DNA of 64,000 nucleotides from Dichetophora obliterata. Taxonomy: Eukaryota; Arthropoda; Insecta; Diptera; Sciomyzidae. Location: the NCBI GenBank assembly GCA_963920525.1, contig OY986438.1, forward strand, positions 216,993,396 through 217,057,395, given 5' to 3'. The notes beneath the pieces were generated by a model, which saw only the letters and a program-made list of their open reading frames with translations, made no database searches and was not told where the DNA came from. The position numbers and the translations under genes were made by a program. Positions 1 through 12,048 of the stretch are shown piece by piece (the first letter of the stretch is position 1; each line of letters opens with the position of its first letter).

Positions 1-161
1 CTTGTGGGCAGTAGCTTAAGGAACATTTTGATGCATAAATCGTCCTTTTATGATGTATGGTTTAGAAGTTATGGCTAAAAAATCAAAAAAATCGCAAAAA
101 ACCACGTCAAAAACTATGATTCATGTAAAAAATTTTAACTAAGATTCTTGAAAAAAAATCA
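1..161 (+). repeat. Module A of the trimeric unit
   Basis: Module A is centred on the box ATCGTCCT at 39-46, followed by a GATGTATGGTTT phrase and then AGAAGTTATGGC. It shares CAGTCTTGTG upstream with module B and CTTAAGG with module C. Its 3' part is a run of A-tracts separated by short TCG/CG-containing spacers, unlike B. The borders are approximate, since only the box fixes the phase. It was probably derived from the same ancestral repeat of about 178 bp as B and C. Confidence 0.8.
77..158 (+). other. Run of A-tracts, possible curved DNA
   Basis: In the first unit, A-runs of 5-8 bases sit at 77-82, 85-91, 96-101, 109-113, 127-132 and 151-158. The first four centres are 8.5, 10.5 and 12.5 bp apart, near the helical repeat, which is the arrangement known to favour intrinsic curvature. 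The run recurs in every full unit, is cut in mini-units after the second tract, and lacks one tract in the three 524-525-bp units. Curvature itself is inferred. Confidence 0.55.
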
Positions 162-340
162 AAATCCAGAAAACTTTTTTCTGAATATGCAGTCTTGTGT
201 ATATATGTATTAGAAACAATTTGGTGTATAAATCGTCCTTGTAGGATGTATGGTTTGCGAGTTATGACGGAAAAAGCACATGTTTTTGGCCAGCTTCCAC
301 TCCAAAAAGTGTTCTACAACTCCTAACTACAAGAGATAGA
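162..340 (+). repeat. Module B of the trimeric unit
   Basis: Module B is centred on ATCGTCCT at 232-239, followed by GATGTATGGTTTGCGAG and TTATGACGG, matching module A (GATGTATGGTTTAGAAG, TTATGGC) at most positions. It carries the 167-183 dyad and TATATAT at 200-206. Its 3' half contains the palindromes ACATGT and TGGCCA and is among the most conserved stretches of the array. The most frequent haplotype changes in the array fall just after the box (GGGTTTGGGAG, TGGTTTGGGAG, CAGTTTGCGAG). Borders are approximate. Confidence 0.8.
167..183 (+). other. Hairpin-capable dyad, 7-bp arms, 3-nt loop
   Basis: CAGAAAA (167-173) and TTTTCTG (177-183) are perfect reverse complements around CTT. The dyad recurs in nearly every full unit. 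The common C/G polymorphism (GAAAAC or GAAAAG) is at 174, inside the loop, so both versions keep the stem. Units with TTTTCCG have one mismatch. Whether it forms in vivo is not known. Confidence 0.6.
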
Positions 341-442
341 GCAAACGGCATTTGGACAAAGGAGTATCCCTTCTTAAGGACGAGGACCTGGTGCTCATTT
401 TAATGCATGAATCGTCCTTATCTGATATGTAGTTTTTATTTT

Positions 443-478
443 AGAAAATAAATAAAAAAAATAAAAATTGACAAAAAA
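443..478 (+). other. Poly(dA)-rich segment with AATAAA hexamers
   Basis: This segment is almost entirely A with isolated T, G and C, and has AATAAA at 447, 451 and 460. It is present in every unit, including mini-units. Stiff poly(dA) tracts are known to disfavour nucleosomes. The hexamers are probably chance products of composition and not working polyadenylation signals. Confidence 0.5.
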
Positions 479-503
479 GGGCACATGAAATTAACATGAA
501 ATC

Positions 504-518
504 TAATTTTTAAAATTA
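504..518 (+). other. 15-nt AT palindrome
   Basis: TAATTTT and AAAATTA flank a single T, a perfect odd-centred palindrome near the unit end. It recurs in almost all units, including mini-units. One unit has a change to AAATTTT at about 60389. Confidence 0.55.
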
Positions 519-3500
519 TTTTAAGGATACAGTCTTGTGGGCAGTAGCTTAAGGAACATTTTGATGCATAAATCGTCCTTTTATGATGTATGGTTTAGAA
601 GTTATGGCTAAAAAATCAAAAAAATCGCAAAAAACCACGTCAAAAACTATGATTCATGTAAAAAATTTTAACTAAGATTCTTGAAAAAAAATCAAAATCC
701 AGAAAACTTTTTTCTGAATATGCAGTCTTGTGTATATATGTATTAGAAATAATTTGGTGTATAAATCGTCCTTGTAGGATGTATGGTTTGCGAGTTATGA
801 CGGAAAAAGCACATGTTTTTGGCCAGCTTCCACTCCAAAAAGTGTTCTACAACTCCTAACTACAAGAGATAGAGCAAACGGCATTTGGACAAAGGAGTAT
901 CCCTTCTTAAGGACGAGGACCTGGTGCTCATTTTAATGCATGAATCGTCCTTATCTGATATGTAGTTTTTATTTTAGAAAATAAATAAAAAAAATAAAAA
1001 TTGACAAAAAAGGGCACATAAAATTAACATGAAATCTAATTTTTAAAATTATTTTAAGGATACAGTCTTGTGGGCAGTAGCTTAAGGAACATTTTGATGC
1101 ATAAATCGTCCTTTTATGATGTATGGTTTAGAAGTTATGGCTAAAAAATCAAAAAAATCACAAAAAACCACGTCAAAAACTATGATTCATGTAAAAAATT
1201 TTAACTAAGATTCTTGAAAAAAAATCAAAATCCAGAAAACTTTTTTATGAATATGCAGTCTTGTGTATATATGTATTAGAAACAATTTGGTGTATAAATC
1301 GTCTTTGTAGGATGTATGGTTTGCGAGTTATGACGGAAAAAGCACATGTTTTTGGCCAGCTTCCACTCCAAAAAGTGTTCTACAACTCCTAACTACAAGA
1401 GATAGAGCAAACGGCATTTGGACAAAGGAGTATCCCTTCTTAAGGACGAGGACCTGGTGCTCATTTTAATGCATGAATCGTCCTTATCTGATATGTAGTT
1501 TTTATTTTAGAAAATAAATAAAAAAAATAAAAATTGACAATAAAGGGCACATGAAATTAACATGAAATCTAATTTTTAAAATTATTTTAAGGATACAGTC
1601 TTGTGGGCAGTAGCTTAAGGAACATTTTCATGCATAAATCGTCCTTTTATGATGTATGGTTTAGAAGTTATGGCTAAAAAATCAAAAAAATCGCAAAAAC
1701 CCACGTCAAAAACTATGATTCATGTAAAAAATTTTAACTAAGATTCTTGAAAAAAAATCAAAATCCAGAAAACTTTTTTCTGAATATGCAGTCTTGTGTA
1801 TATACGTATTAGAAACAATTTGGTGTATAAATCGTCCTTGTAGGATGTAGGGTTTGGGAGTTATGACGGAAAAAGCACATGTTTTTGGCCAGCTTCCACT
1901 CCAAAAAGTGTTCTACAACTCCTAACTACAAGAGATAGAGCAAACGGCATTTGGACAAAGGAGTATCCCTTCTTAAGGACGAGGACCTGGTGCTCATTTT
2001 AATGCATGAATCGTCCTTATCTGATATGTAGTTTTTATTTTAGAAAATAAATAAAAAAATAAAAATTGACAAAAAAGGGCACATGAAATTAACATGAAAT
2101 CTAATTTTTAAAATTATTTTAAGGATACAGTCTTGTGGGCAGTAGCTTAAGGAACATTTTGATGCATAAATCGTCCTTTTATGATGTATGGTTTAGAAGT
2201 TATGGCTAAAAAATCAAAAAAACGCAAAAAACCACGTCAAAAACTATGATTCATGTAAAAAATTTTAACTAAGATTCATGAAAAAAAATCAAAATCCAGA
2301 AAACTTTTTTCTGAATATGCAGTCTTGTGTATATATGTATTAGAAACAATTTGGTGTATAAATCGTCCTTGTAGGATGTATGGTTTGCGAGTTATGACGG
2401 AAAAAGCACATGTTTTTGGCCAGCTTCCACTCCAAAAAGTGTTCTACAACTCCTAACTACAAGAGATAGAGCAAACGGCATTTGGACAAAGGAGTATCCC
2501 TTCTTAAGGACGAGGACCTGGTGCTCATTTTAATGCATGAATCGTCCTTATCTGATATGTAGTTTTTATTTTAAAAAATAAATAAAAAAAATAAAAATTG
2601 ACAAAAAAGGGCACATGAAATTAACATGAAATCTAATTTTTAAAATTATTTTAAGGATACAGTCTTGTGGGCAGTAGCTTAAGGAACATTTTGATGCATA
2701 AATCGTCCTTTTATGATGTATGGTTTAGAAGTTATGGCTAAAAAATCAAAAAAATCGCAAAAAACCACGTCAAAAACTATGATTCATGTAAAAAATTTTA
2801 ACTAAGATTCTTGAAAAAAAATCAAAATCCAGAAAACTTTTTTCTGAATATGCAGTCTTGTGTATATATGTATTAGAAACAATTTGGTGTATAAATCGTC
2901 CTTGTAGGATGTATGGTTTGCGAGTTATGACGGAAAAAGCACATGTTTTTGGCCAGCTTCCACTCCAAAAAGTGTTCTACAACTCCTAACTACAAGAGAT
3001 AGAGCAAACGGCATTTGGACAAAGGAGTATCCCTTCTTAAGGACGAGGACCTGGTGCTCATTTTAATGCATGAATCGTCCTTATCTGATATGTAGTTTTT
3101 ATTTTAGAAAATAAATAAAAAAAATAAAAATTGACAAAAAAGGGCACATGAAATTAACATGAAATCTAATTTTTAAAATTATTTTAAGGATACAGTCTTG
3201 TGGGCAGTAGCTTAAGGAACATTTTGATGCATAAATTGTCCTTTTATGATGTATGGTTTAGAAGTTATGGCTAAAAAATCAAAAAAATCGCAAAAAACCA
3301 CGTCAAAAACCATGATTCATGTAAAAAATTTTAACTAAGATTCTTGAAAAAAAATCACATTCCAGAAAACTTTTTTCCGAATATGCAGTCTTGTGTATAT
3401 ATGTATTAGAAACAATTTGGTGTATAAATCGTCCTTGTAGGATGTATGGTTTGCGAGTTATGACGGAAAAAGCACATGTTTTTGGCCAGCTTCCACTCCA

Positions 3501-6500
3501 AAAAGTGTTCTACAACTCCTAACTACAAGAGATAGAGCAAACGGCATTTGGACAAAGGAGTATCCCTTCTTAAGGACGAGGACCTGGTGCTCATTTTAAT
3601 GCATGAATCGTCCTTATCTGATATGTAGTTTTTATTTTAGAAAATAAATAAAAAAAATAAAAATTGACAAAAAAGGGCACATGAAATTAACATGAAATCT
3701 AATTTTTAAAATTATTTTAAGGATACAGTCTTGTGGGCAGTAGCTTAAGGAACATTTTGATGCATAAATCGTCCTTTTATGATGTATGGTTTAGAAGTTA
3801 TGGCTAAAAAATCAAAAAAATCGCAAAAAACCACGTCAAAAACTATGATTCATGTAAAAAATTTTAACTAAGATTCTTGAAAAAAATCACATTCCAGAAA
3901 ACTTTTTTCCGAATATGCAGTCTTGTGTATATATGTATTAGAAACAATTTGGTGTATAAATCGTCCTTGTAGGATGTATGGTTTGCGAGTTATGACGGAA
4001 AAAGCACATGTTTTTGGCCAGCTTCCACTCCAAAAAGTGTTCTACAACTCCTAACTACAAGAGATAGAGCAAACGGCATTTGGACAAAGGAGTATCCCTT
4101 CTTAAGGACGAGGACCTGGTGCTCATTTTAATGCATGAATCGTCCTTATCTGATATGTAGTTTTTATTTTAGAAAATAAATAAAAAAAATAAAAATTGAC
4201 AAAAAAGGGCACATGTAATTAACATGAAATCTAATTTTTAAAATTATTTTAAGGATACAGTCTTGTGGGCAGTAGCTTAAGGAACATTTTGATGCATAAA
4301 TCGTCCTTTTATGATGTATGGTTTAGAAGTTATGGCTAAAAAATCAAAAAAATCGCAAAAAACTACGTCAAAAACTATGATTCATGTAAAAAATTTTAAC
4401 TAAGATTCTTGAAAAAAAAATCAAATTCCAGAAAACTTTTTTCTGAATATGCAGTCTTGTGTATATATGTATTAGAAACAATTTGGTGTATAAATCGTCC
4501 TAGTAGGATGTATGGTTTGCGAGTTATGACGGAAAAAGCACATGTTTTTGGCCAGCTTCCACTCCAAAAAGTGTTCTACAACTCCTAACTACAAGAGATA
4601 GAGCAAACGGCATTTGGACAAAGGAGTATCCCTTCTTAAGGACGAGGACCTGGTGCTCATTTTAATGCATGAATCGTCCTTATCTGATATGTAGTTTTTA
4701 TTTTAGAAAATAAATAAAAAAAATAAAAATTGACAAAAAAGGGCACATGAAATTAACATGAAATCTAATTTTTAAAATTATTTTAAGGATACAGTCTTGT
4801 GGGCAGTAGCTTAAGGAACATTTTGATGCATAAATCGTCCTTTTATGATGTATGGTTTAGAAGTTATGGCTAAAAAATCAAAAAAATCGCAAAAAACCAC
4901 GTCAAAAACTATGATTCATGTAAAAAATTTTAACTAAGATTCTTGAAAAAAAATCAAAATCCAGAAAACTTTTTTCTGAATATGCAGTCTTGTGTATATA
5001 TGTATTAGAAACAATTTGGTGTATAAATCGTCCTTGTAGGATGTATGGTTTGCGAGTTATGACGGAAAAAGCACATGTTTTTGGCCAGCTTCCACTCCAA
5101 AAAGTGTTCTACAACTCCTAACTACAAGAGATAGAGCAAACGGCATTTGGACAAAGGAGTATCCCTTCTTAAGGACGAGGACCTGGTGCTCATTTTAATG
5201 CATGAATCGTCCTTATCTGAAATGTAGTTTTTATTTTAGAAAATAAATAAAAAAAATAAAAATTGACAAAAAAGGGCACATGAAATTAACATGAAATCTA
5301 ATTTTTAAAATTATTTTAAGGATACAGTCTTGTGGGCAGTAGCTTAAGGAACATTTTGATGCATAAATCGTCCTTTTATGATGTATGGTTTAGAAGTTAT
5401 GGCTAAAAAATAAAAAAAATCGCAAAAAACCACGTCAAAAACTATGATTCATGTAAAAAATTTTAACTAAGATTCTTGAAAAAAAATCAAAATCCAGAAA
5501 ACTTTTTTCTGAATATGCAGTCTTGTGTATATATGTATTAGAAACAATTTGGTGTATAAATCGTCCTTGTAGGATGTATGGTTTGCGAGTTATGACGGAA
5601 AAAGCACATGTTTTTGGCCAGCTTCCACTCCAAAAAGTGTTCTACAACTCCTAACTACAAGAGATAGAGCAAACGGCATTTGGACAAAGGAGTATCCCTT
5701 CTTAAGGACGAGGACCTGGTGCTCATTTTAATGCATGAATCGTCCTTATCTGATATGTAGTTTTTATTTTAGAAAATAAATAAAAAAAATAAAAATTGAC
5801 AAAAAAGGGCACATGAAATTAACATGAAATCTAATTTTTAAAATTATTTTAAGGATACAGTCTTGTGGGCAGTAGCTTAAGGAACATTTTGATGCATAAA
5901 TCGTCCTTTTATGATGTATGGTTTAGAAGTTATGGCTAAAAAATCAAAAAAATCGCAAAAAACCACGTCAAAAACTATGATTCATGTAAAAAATTTTAAC
6001 TAAGATTCTTGAAAAAAAATCAAAATCCAGAAAACTTTTTTCTGAATATGCAGTCTTGTGTATATATGTATTAGAAACAATTTGGTGTATAAATCGTCCT
6101 TGTAGGATGTATGGTTTGCGAGTTATGACGGAAAAAGCACATGTTTTTGGCCAGCTTCCACTCCAAAAAGTGTTCTACAACTCCTAACTACAAGAGATAG
6201 AGCAAACGGCATTTGGACAAAGGAGTATCCCTTCTTAAGGACGAGGACCTGGTGCTCATTTTAATGCATGAATCGTCCTTATCTGATATGTAGTTTTTAT
6301 TTTAGAAAATAAATAAAAAAAATAAAAATTGACAAAAAAGGGCACATGAAATTAACATGAAATCTAATTTTTAAAATTATTTTAAGGATACAGTCTTGTG
6401 GGCAGTAGCTTAAGGAACATTTTGATGCATAAATCGTCCTTTTATGATGTATGGTTTAGAAGTTATGGCTAAAAAATCAAAAAAATCGCAAAAAACCACG

Positions 6501-7460
6501 TCAAAAACTATGATTCATGTAAAAAATTTTAACTAAGATTCTTGAAAAAAAATCAAAATCCAGAAAAGTTTTTTCTGAATATGCAGTCTTGTGTATATAT
6601 GTATTAGAAACAATTTGGTGTATAAATCGTCCTTGTAGGATGTATGGTTTGCGAGTTATGACGAAAAAAGCACATGTTTTTGGCCAGCTTCCACTCCAAA
6701 AAGTGTTCTACAACTCCTAACTACAAGAGATAGAGCAAACGGCATTTGGACAAAGGAGTATCCCTTCTTAAGGATGAGGACCTGGTGCTCATTTTAATGC
6801 ATGAATCGTCCTTATCTGATATGTAGTTTTTATTTTAGAAAATAAATAAAAAAAATAAAAATTGACAAAAAAGGGCACATGAAATTAACATGAAATCTAA
6901 TTTTTAAAATTATTTTAAGGATACAGTCTTGTGGGCAGTAGCTTAAGGAACATTTTCATGCATAAATCGTCCTTTTATGATGTATGGTTTAGAAGTTATG
7001 GCTAAAAAATCAAAAAAATCGCAAAAAACCACGTCAAAAACTATGATTCATGTAAAAAATTTTAACTAAGATTCTTGAAAAAAAATCAAAATCCAGAAAA
7101 CTTTTTTCTGAATATGCAGTCTTGTGTATATATGTATTAGAAACAATTTGGTGTATAAATCGTCCTTGTAGGATGTATGGTTTGCGAGTTATGACGGAAA
7201 AAGCACATGTTTTTGGCCAGCTTCCACTCCAAAAAGTGTTCTACAACTCCTAACTACAAGAGATAGAGCAAACGGCATTTGGACAAAGGAGTATCCCTTC
7301 TTAAGGACGAGGACCTGGTGCTCATTTTAATGCATGAATCGTCCTTATCTGATATGTAGTTTTTATTTTAGAAAATAAATAAAAAAAATAAAAATTGACA
7401 AAAAAGGGCACATGAAATTAACATGAAATCTAATTTTTAAAATTATTTTAAGGATACAGT

Positions 7461-7891
7461 CTTGTGGGCAGTAGCTTAAGGAACATTTTGATGCATAAAT
7501 CGTCCTTTTATGATGTATGGTTTAGAAGTTATGGCTAAAAAATCAAAAAAATCGCAAAAAACCACGTCAAAAACTATGATTCATGTAAAATCGTCCTTGT
7601 AGGATGTATGGTTTGCGAGTTATGACGGAAAAAGCACATGTTTTTGGCCAGCTTCCACTCCAAAAAGTGTTCTACAACTCCTAACTACAAGAGATAGAGC
7701 AAACGGCATTTGGACAAAGGAGTATCCCTTCTTAAGGACGAGGACCTGGTGCTCATTTTAATGCATGAATCGTCCTTATCTGATATGTAGTTTTTATTTT
7801 AGAAAATAAATAAAAAAAATAAAAATTGACAAAAAATGGCACATGAAATTAACATGAAATCTAATTTTTAAAATTATTTTAAGGATACAGT
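7461..7891 (+). repeat. Deleted unit of 431 bp (first copy)
   Basis: A 102-bp deletion joins module A (after CATGTAAAA, unit position about 130) to the module B box (TCGTCC, unit position 233) at 7590/7591. The two ends share AAA. The unit also has a private change (TGGCAC for GGGCAC near 7835). Both marks recur at 16526, so the two copies have one origin. Confidence 0.95.
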
Positions 7892-10556
7892 CTTGTGGGC
7901 AGTAGCTTAAGGAACATTTTGATGCATAAATCGTCCTTTTATGATGTATGGTTTAGAAGTTATGGCTAAAAAATCAAAAAAATCGCAAAAAACCACGTCA
8001 AAAACTATGATTCATGTAAAAAATTTTAACTAAGATTCTTGAAAAAAAATCAAAATCCAGAAAACTTTTTTCTGAATATGCAGTCTTGTGTATATATGTA
8101 TTAGAAACAATTTGGTGTATAAATCGTCCTTGTAGGATGTATGGTTTGCGAGTTATGACGGAAAAAGCACATGTTTTTGGCCAGCTTCCACTCCAAAAAG
8201 TGTTCTACAACTCCTAACTACAAGAGATAGAGCAAACGGCATTTGGACAAAGGAGTATCCCTTCTTAAGGACGAGGACCTGGTGCTCATTTTAATGCATG
8301 AATCGTCCTTATCTGATATGTAGTTTTTATTTTAGAAAATAAATAAAAAAAATAAAAATTGACAAAAAAGGGCACATGAAATTAACATGAAATCTAATTT
8401 TTAAAATTATTTTAAGGATACAGTCTTGTGGGCAGTAGCTTAAGGAACATTTTGATGCATAAGTCGTCCTTTTATGATGTATGGTTTAGAAGTTATGGCT
8501 AAAAAATCAAAAAAATCGCAAAAAACCACGTCAAAAACTATGATTCATGTAAAAAATTTTAACTAAGATTCTTGAAAAAAAATCAAAATCCAGAAAAGTT
8601 TTTTCTGAATATGCAGTCTTGTGTATATATGTATTAGAAACAATTTGGTGTATAAATCGTCCTTGTAGGATGTATGGTTTGCGAGTTATGACGGAAAAAG
8701 CACATGTTTTTGGCCAGCTTCCACTCCAAAAAGTGTTCTACAACTCCTAACTACAAGAGATAGAGCAAACGGCATTTGGACAAAGGAGTATCCCTTCTTA
8801 AGGACGAGGACCTGGTGCTCATTTTAATGCATGAATCGTCCTTATCTGATATGTAGTTTTTATTTTAGAAAATAAATAAAAAAAATAAAAATTGACAAAA
8901 AAGGGCACATGAAATTAACATGAAATCTAATTTTTAAAATTATTTTAAGGATACAGTCTTGTGGGCAGTAGCTTAAGGAACATTTTGATGCATAAATCGT
9001 CCTTTTATGATGTATGGTTTAGAAGTTATGGCTAAAAAATCAAAAAAATCGCAAAAAACCACGTCAAAAACTATGATTCATGTAAAAAATTTTAACTAAG
9101 ATTCTTGAAAAAAAATCAAAATCCAGAAAACTTTTTTCTGAATATGCAGTCTTGTGTATATATGTATTAGAAACAATTTGGTGTATAAATCGTCCTTGTA
9201 GGATGTATGGTTTGCGAGTTATGACGGAAAAAGCACATGTTTTTGGCCAGCTTCCACTCCAAAAAGTGTTCTACAACTCCTAACTACAAGAGATAGAGCA
9301 AACGGCATTTGGACAAAGGAGTATCCCTTCTTAAGGACGAGGACCTGGTGCTCATTTTAATGCATGAATCGTCCTTATCTGATATGTAGTTTTTATTTTA
9401 GAAAATAAATAAAAAAAATAAAAATTGACAAAAAAGGGCACATGAAATTAACATGAAATCTAATTTTTAAAATTATTTTAAGGATACAGTCTTGTGGGCA
9501 GTAGCTTAAGGAACATTTTGATGCATAAATCGTCCTTTTATGATGTATGGTTTAGAAGTTATGGCTAAAAAATCAAAAAAATCGCAAAAAACCACGTCAA
9601 AAACTATGATTCATGTAAAAAATTTTAACTAAGATTCTTGAAAAAAAATCAAAATCCAGAAAACTTTTTTCTGAATATGCAGTCTTGTGTATATATGTAT
9701 TAGAAACAATTTGGTGTATAAATCGTCCTTGTAGGATGTATGGTTTGCGAGTTATGACGAAAAAAGCACATGTTTTTGGCCAGCTTCCACTCCAAAAAGT
9801 GTTCTACAACTCCTAACTACAAGAGATAGAGCAAACGGCATTTGGACAAAGGAGTATCCCTTCTTAAGGACGAGGACCTGGTGCTCATTTTAATGCATGA
9901 ATCGTCCTTATCTGATATGTAGTTTTTATTTTAGAAAATAAATAAAAAAAATAAAAATTGACAAAAAAGGGCACATGAAATTAACATGAAATCTAATTTT
10001 TAAAATTATTTTAAGGATACAGTCTTGTGGGCAGTAGCTTAAGGAACATTTTGATGCATAAATCGTCCTTTTATTATGTATGGTTTAGAAGTTATGGCTA
10101 AAAAATCAAAAAAATCGCAAAAAACCACGTCAAAAACTATGATTCATGTAAAAAATTTTAACTAAGATTCTTGAAAAAAAATCAAAATCCAGAAAAGTTT
10201 TTTCTGAATATGCAGTCTTGTGTATATATGTATTAGAAACAATTTGGTGTATAAATCGTCCTTGTAGGATGTATGGTTTGCGAGTTATGACGGAAAAAGC
10301 ACATGTTTTTGGCCAGCTTCCACTCCAAAAAGTGTTCTACAACTCCTAACTACAAGAGATAGAGCAAACGGCATTTGGACAAAGGAGTATCCCTTCTTAA
10401 GGACGAGGACCTGGTGCTCATTTTAATGCATGAATCGTCCTTATCTGATATGTAGTTTTTATTTTAGAAAATAAATAAAAAAAATAAAAATTGACAAAAA
10501 AGGGCACATGAAATTAACATGAAATCTAATTTTTAAAATTATTTTAAGGATACAGT
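7892..10556 (+). repeat. Regular units 16-20
   Basis: Five full units start at 7892, 8425, 8958, 9491 and 10024. Those at 8425 and 10024 have the GAAAAG loop variant. The unit at 8425 also has AAGTCGTCC in place of AAATCGTCC in module A, a change seen again at 14927. The unit at 9491 has GACGAAAAAAG in place of GACGGAAAAAG. Otherwise they are consensus-like and non-coding. Confidence 0.94.
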
Positions 10557-11089
10557 CTTGTGAACAGTAGCTTAAGGAACATTTTGATGCATAAATCGTC
10601 CTTTTATGATGTATGGTTTAGAAGTTATGGCTAAAAAATCAAAAAAATCGCAAAAAACCACGTCAAAAACTATGATTCATGTAAAAAATTTTAACTAAGA
10701 TTCTTGAAAAAAAATCAAATTCCAGAAAACTTTTTTCTGAATATGCAGTCTTGTGTATATATGTATTAGAAACAATTTGGTGTATAAATCGTCCTTGTAG
10801 GATGTATGGTTTGGGAGTTATGACGAAAAAAGCACATGTTTTTGGCCAGCTTCCACTCCAAAAAGTGTTCTACAACTCCTAACTACAAGAGATAGAGCAA
10901 ACGGCATTTGGACAAAGGAGTATCCCTTCTTAAGGACGAGGACCTGGTGCTCATTTCAATGCATGAATCGTCCTTATCTGGTATGTAGTTTTTATTTTAG
11001 AAAATAAATAAAAAAAATAAAAATTGACAAAAAAGTGCACATGAAATTAACATGAAATCTAATTTTTAAAATTATTTTAAGGATACAGT

Positions 11090-11302
11090 CTTGTGGGCAG
11101 TAGCTTAAGGAACATTTTGATGCATAAATCGTCCTTTTATGATGTATGGTTTAGAAGTTATGGCTAAAAAATCAAAAAAATCGTTCTTATCTGATATGTA
11201 GTTTTTATTTTAGAAAATAAATAAAAAAAATAAAAATTGACAAAAAAGGGCACATGAAATTAACATGAAATCTAATTTTTAAAATTATTTTAAGGATACA
11301 GT
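11090..11302 (+). repeat. 213-bp mini-unit, T allele
   Basis: Unit positions 95-414 are missing (320 bp). The module A A-tract ending AATCG is joined to TTCTTATCTG of module C at 11183/11184. The ends share the 5 bp AATCG. The T in TCGTTCTT marks the T allele. It follows a GAACAG unit. Confidence 0.95.
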
Positions 11303-11835
11303 CTTGTGAACAGTAGCTTAAGGAACATTTTGATGCATAAATCGTCCTTTTATGATGTATGGTTTAGAAGTTATGGCTAAAAAATCAAAAAAATCGCAAA
11401 AAACCACGTCAAAAACTATGATTCATGTAAAAAATTTTAACTAAGATTCTTGAAAAAAAATCAAATTCCAGAAAACTTTTTTCTGAATATGCAGTCTTGT
11501 GTATATATGTATTAGAAACAATTTGGTGTATAAATCGTCCTTGTAGGATGTATGGTTTGGGAGTTATGACGAAAAAAGCACATGTTTTTGGCCAGCTTCC
11601 ACTCCAAAAAGTGTTCTACAACTCCTAACTACAAGAGATAGAGCAAACGGCATTTGGACAAAGGAGTATCCCTTCTTAAGGACGAGGACCTGGTGCTCAT
11701 TTTAATGCATGAATCGTCCTTATCTGGTATGTAGTTTTTATTTTAGAAAATAAATAAAAAAAATAAAAATTGACAAAAAAGTGCACATGAAATTAACATG
11801 AAATCTAATTTTTAAAATTATTTTAAGGATACAGT

Positions 11836-12048
11836 CTTGTGGGCAGTAGCTTAAGGAACATTTTGATGCATAAATCGTCCTTTTATGATGTATGGTTTAG
11901 AAGTTATGGCTAAAAAATCAAAAAAATCGTTCTTATCTGATATGTAGTTTTTATTTTAGAAAATAAATAAAAAAAATAAAAATTGACAAAAAAGGGCACA
12001 TGAAATTAACATGAAATCTAATTTTTAAAATTATTTTAAGGATACAGT
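11836..12048 (+). repeat. 213-bp mini-unit, T allele
   Basis: Same junction and T allele as the copy at 11090, which lies exactly 746 bp upstream. The two belong to a tandem duplication of one full unit plus one mini-unit. Confidence 0.95.

Larger units (their letters stand above)
1..533 (+). repeat. Reference 533-bp unit (first copy), a trimer of about 178 bp
   Basis: This copy is close to the consensus and is used for unit coordinates. It contains three related modules anchored on ATCGTCCT at 39-46, 232-239 and 411-418. G+C is 31% overall, concentrated in about 240-410, while 75-180 and 420-533 are very AT-rich. Landmarks: A-tracts at 77-82, 85-91, 96-101, 109-113, 127-132 and 151-158; a dyad at 167-183; TATATAT at 200-206; three AATAAA hexamers at 447, 451 and 460; an 11-bp-spaced direct repeat of ACATGAAAT at 483 and 494; a palindrome at 504-518. 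The unit has two CTTAAG and two ATGCAT sites, so digestion at either would be expected to give a characteristic ladder. Confidence 0.95.
341..533 (+). repeat. Module C of the trimeric unit
   Basis: Module C is centred on ATCGTCCT at 411-418, preceded by AATGCATGA (module A has GATGCATAA) and followed by a diverged TCTGATATGTAG in place of GATGTATGG. CTTAAGG upstream aligns with module A. After the box comes an A-rich, almost G+C-free segment (443-478), then a direct repeat of ACATGAAAT and the 15-nt palindrome at 504-518. It is the most diverged of the three modules. Borders are approximate. Confidence 0.75.
1..7460 (+). repeat. Near-consensus units 1-14
   Basis: Fourteen full units (starts 1, 534, 1067, 1600, 2132, 2664, 3197, 3730, 4262, 4796, 5329, 5862, 6395, 6928) differ mainly by single substitutions and A-run indels. 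The unit at 1600 has GATGTAGGGTTTGGGAG. The units at 3197 and 3730 share CACATTCC with CCGAATATG, so they look like a local duplicate pair. The unit at 6395 has the GAAAAG loop variant. No deleted units occur here. There are no genes. Confidence 0.95.

Noticed and set aside
443..478. Yeast-type replication origin consensus in the A/T-rich segment
   Set aside because: The closest words miss the 11-bp consensus by at least one base, and such near matches are expected in sequence this AT-rich.
7461..7891. Insertion or mobile element at the shortened units
   Set aside because: The short units are explained fully by deletions within the normal unit. No terminal repeats, target duplications or new sequence are present.
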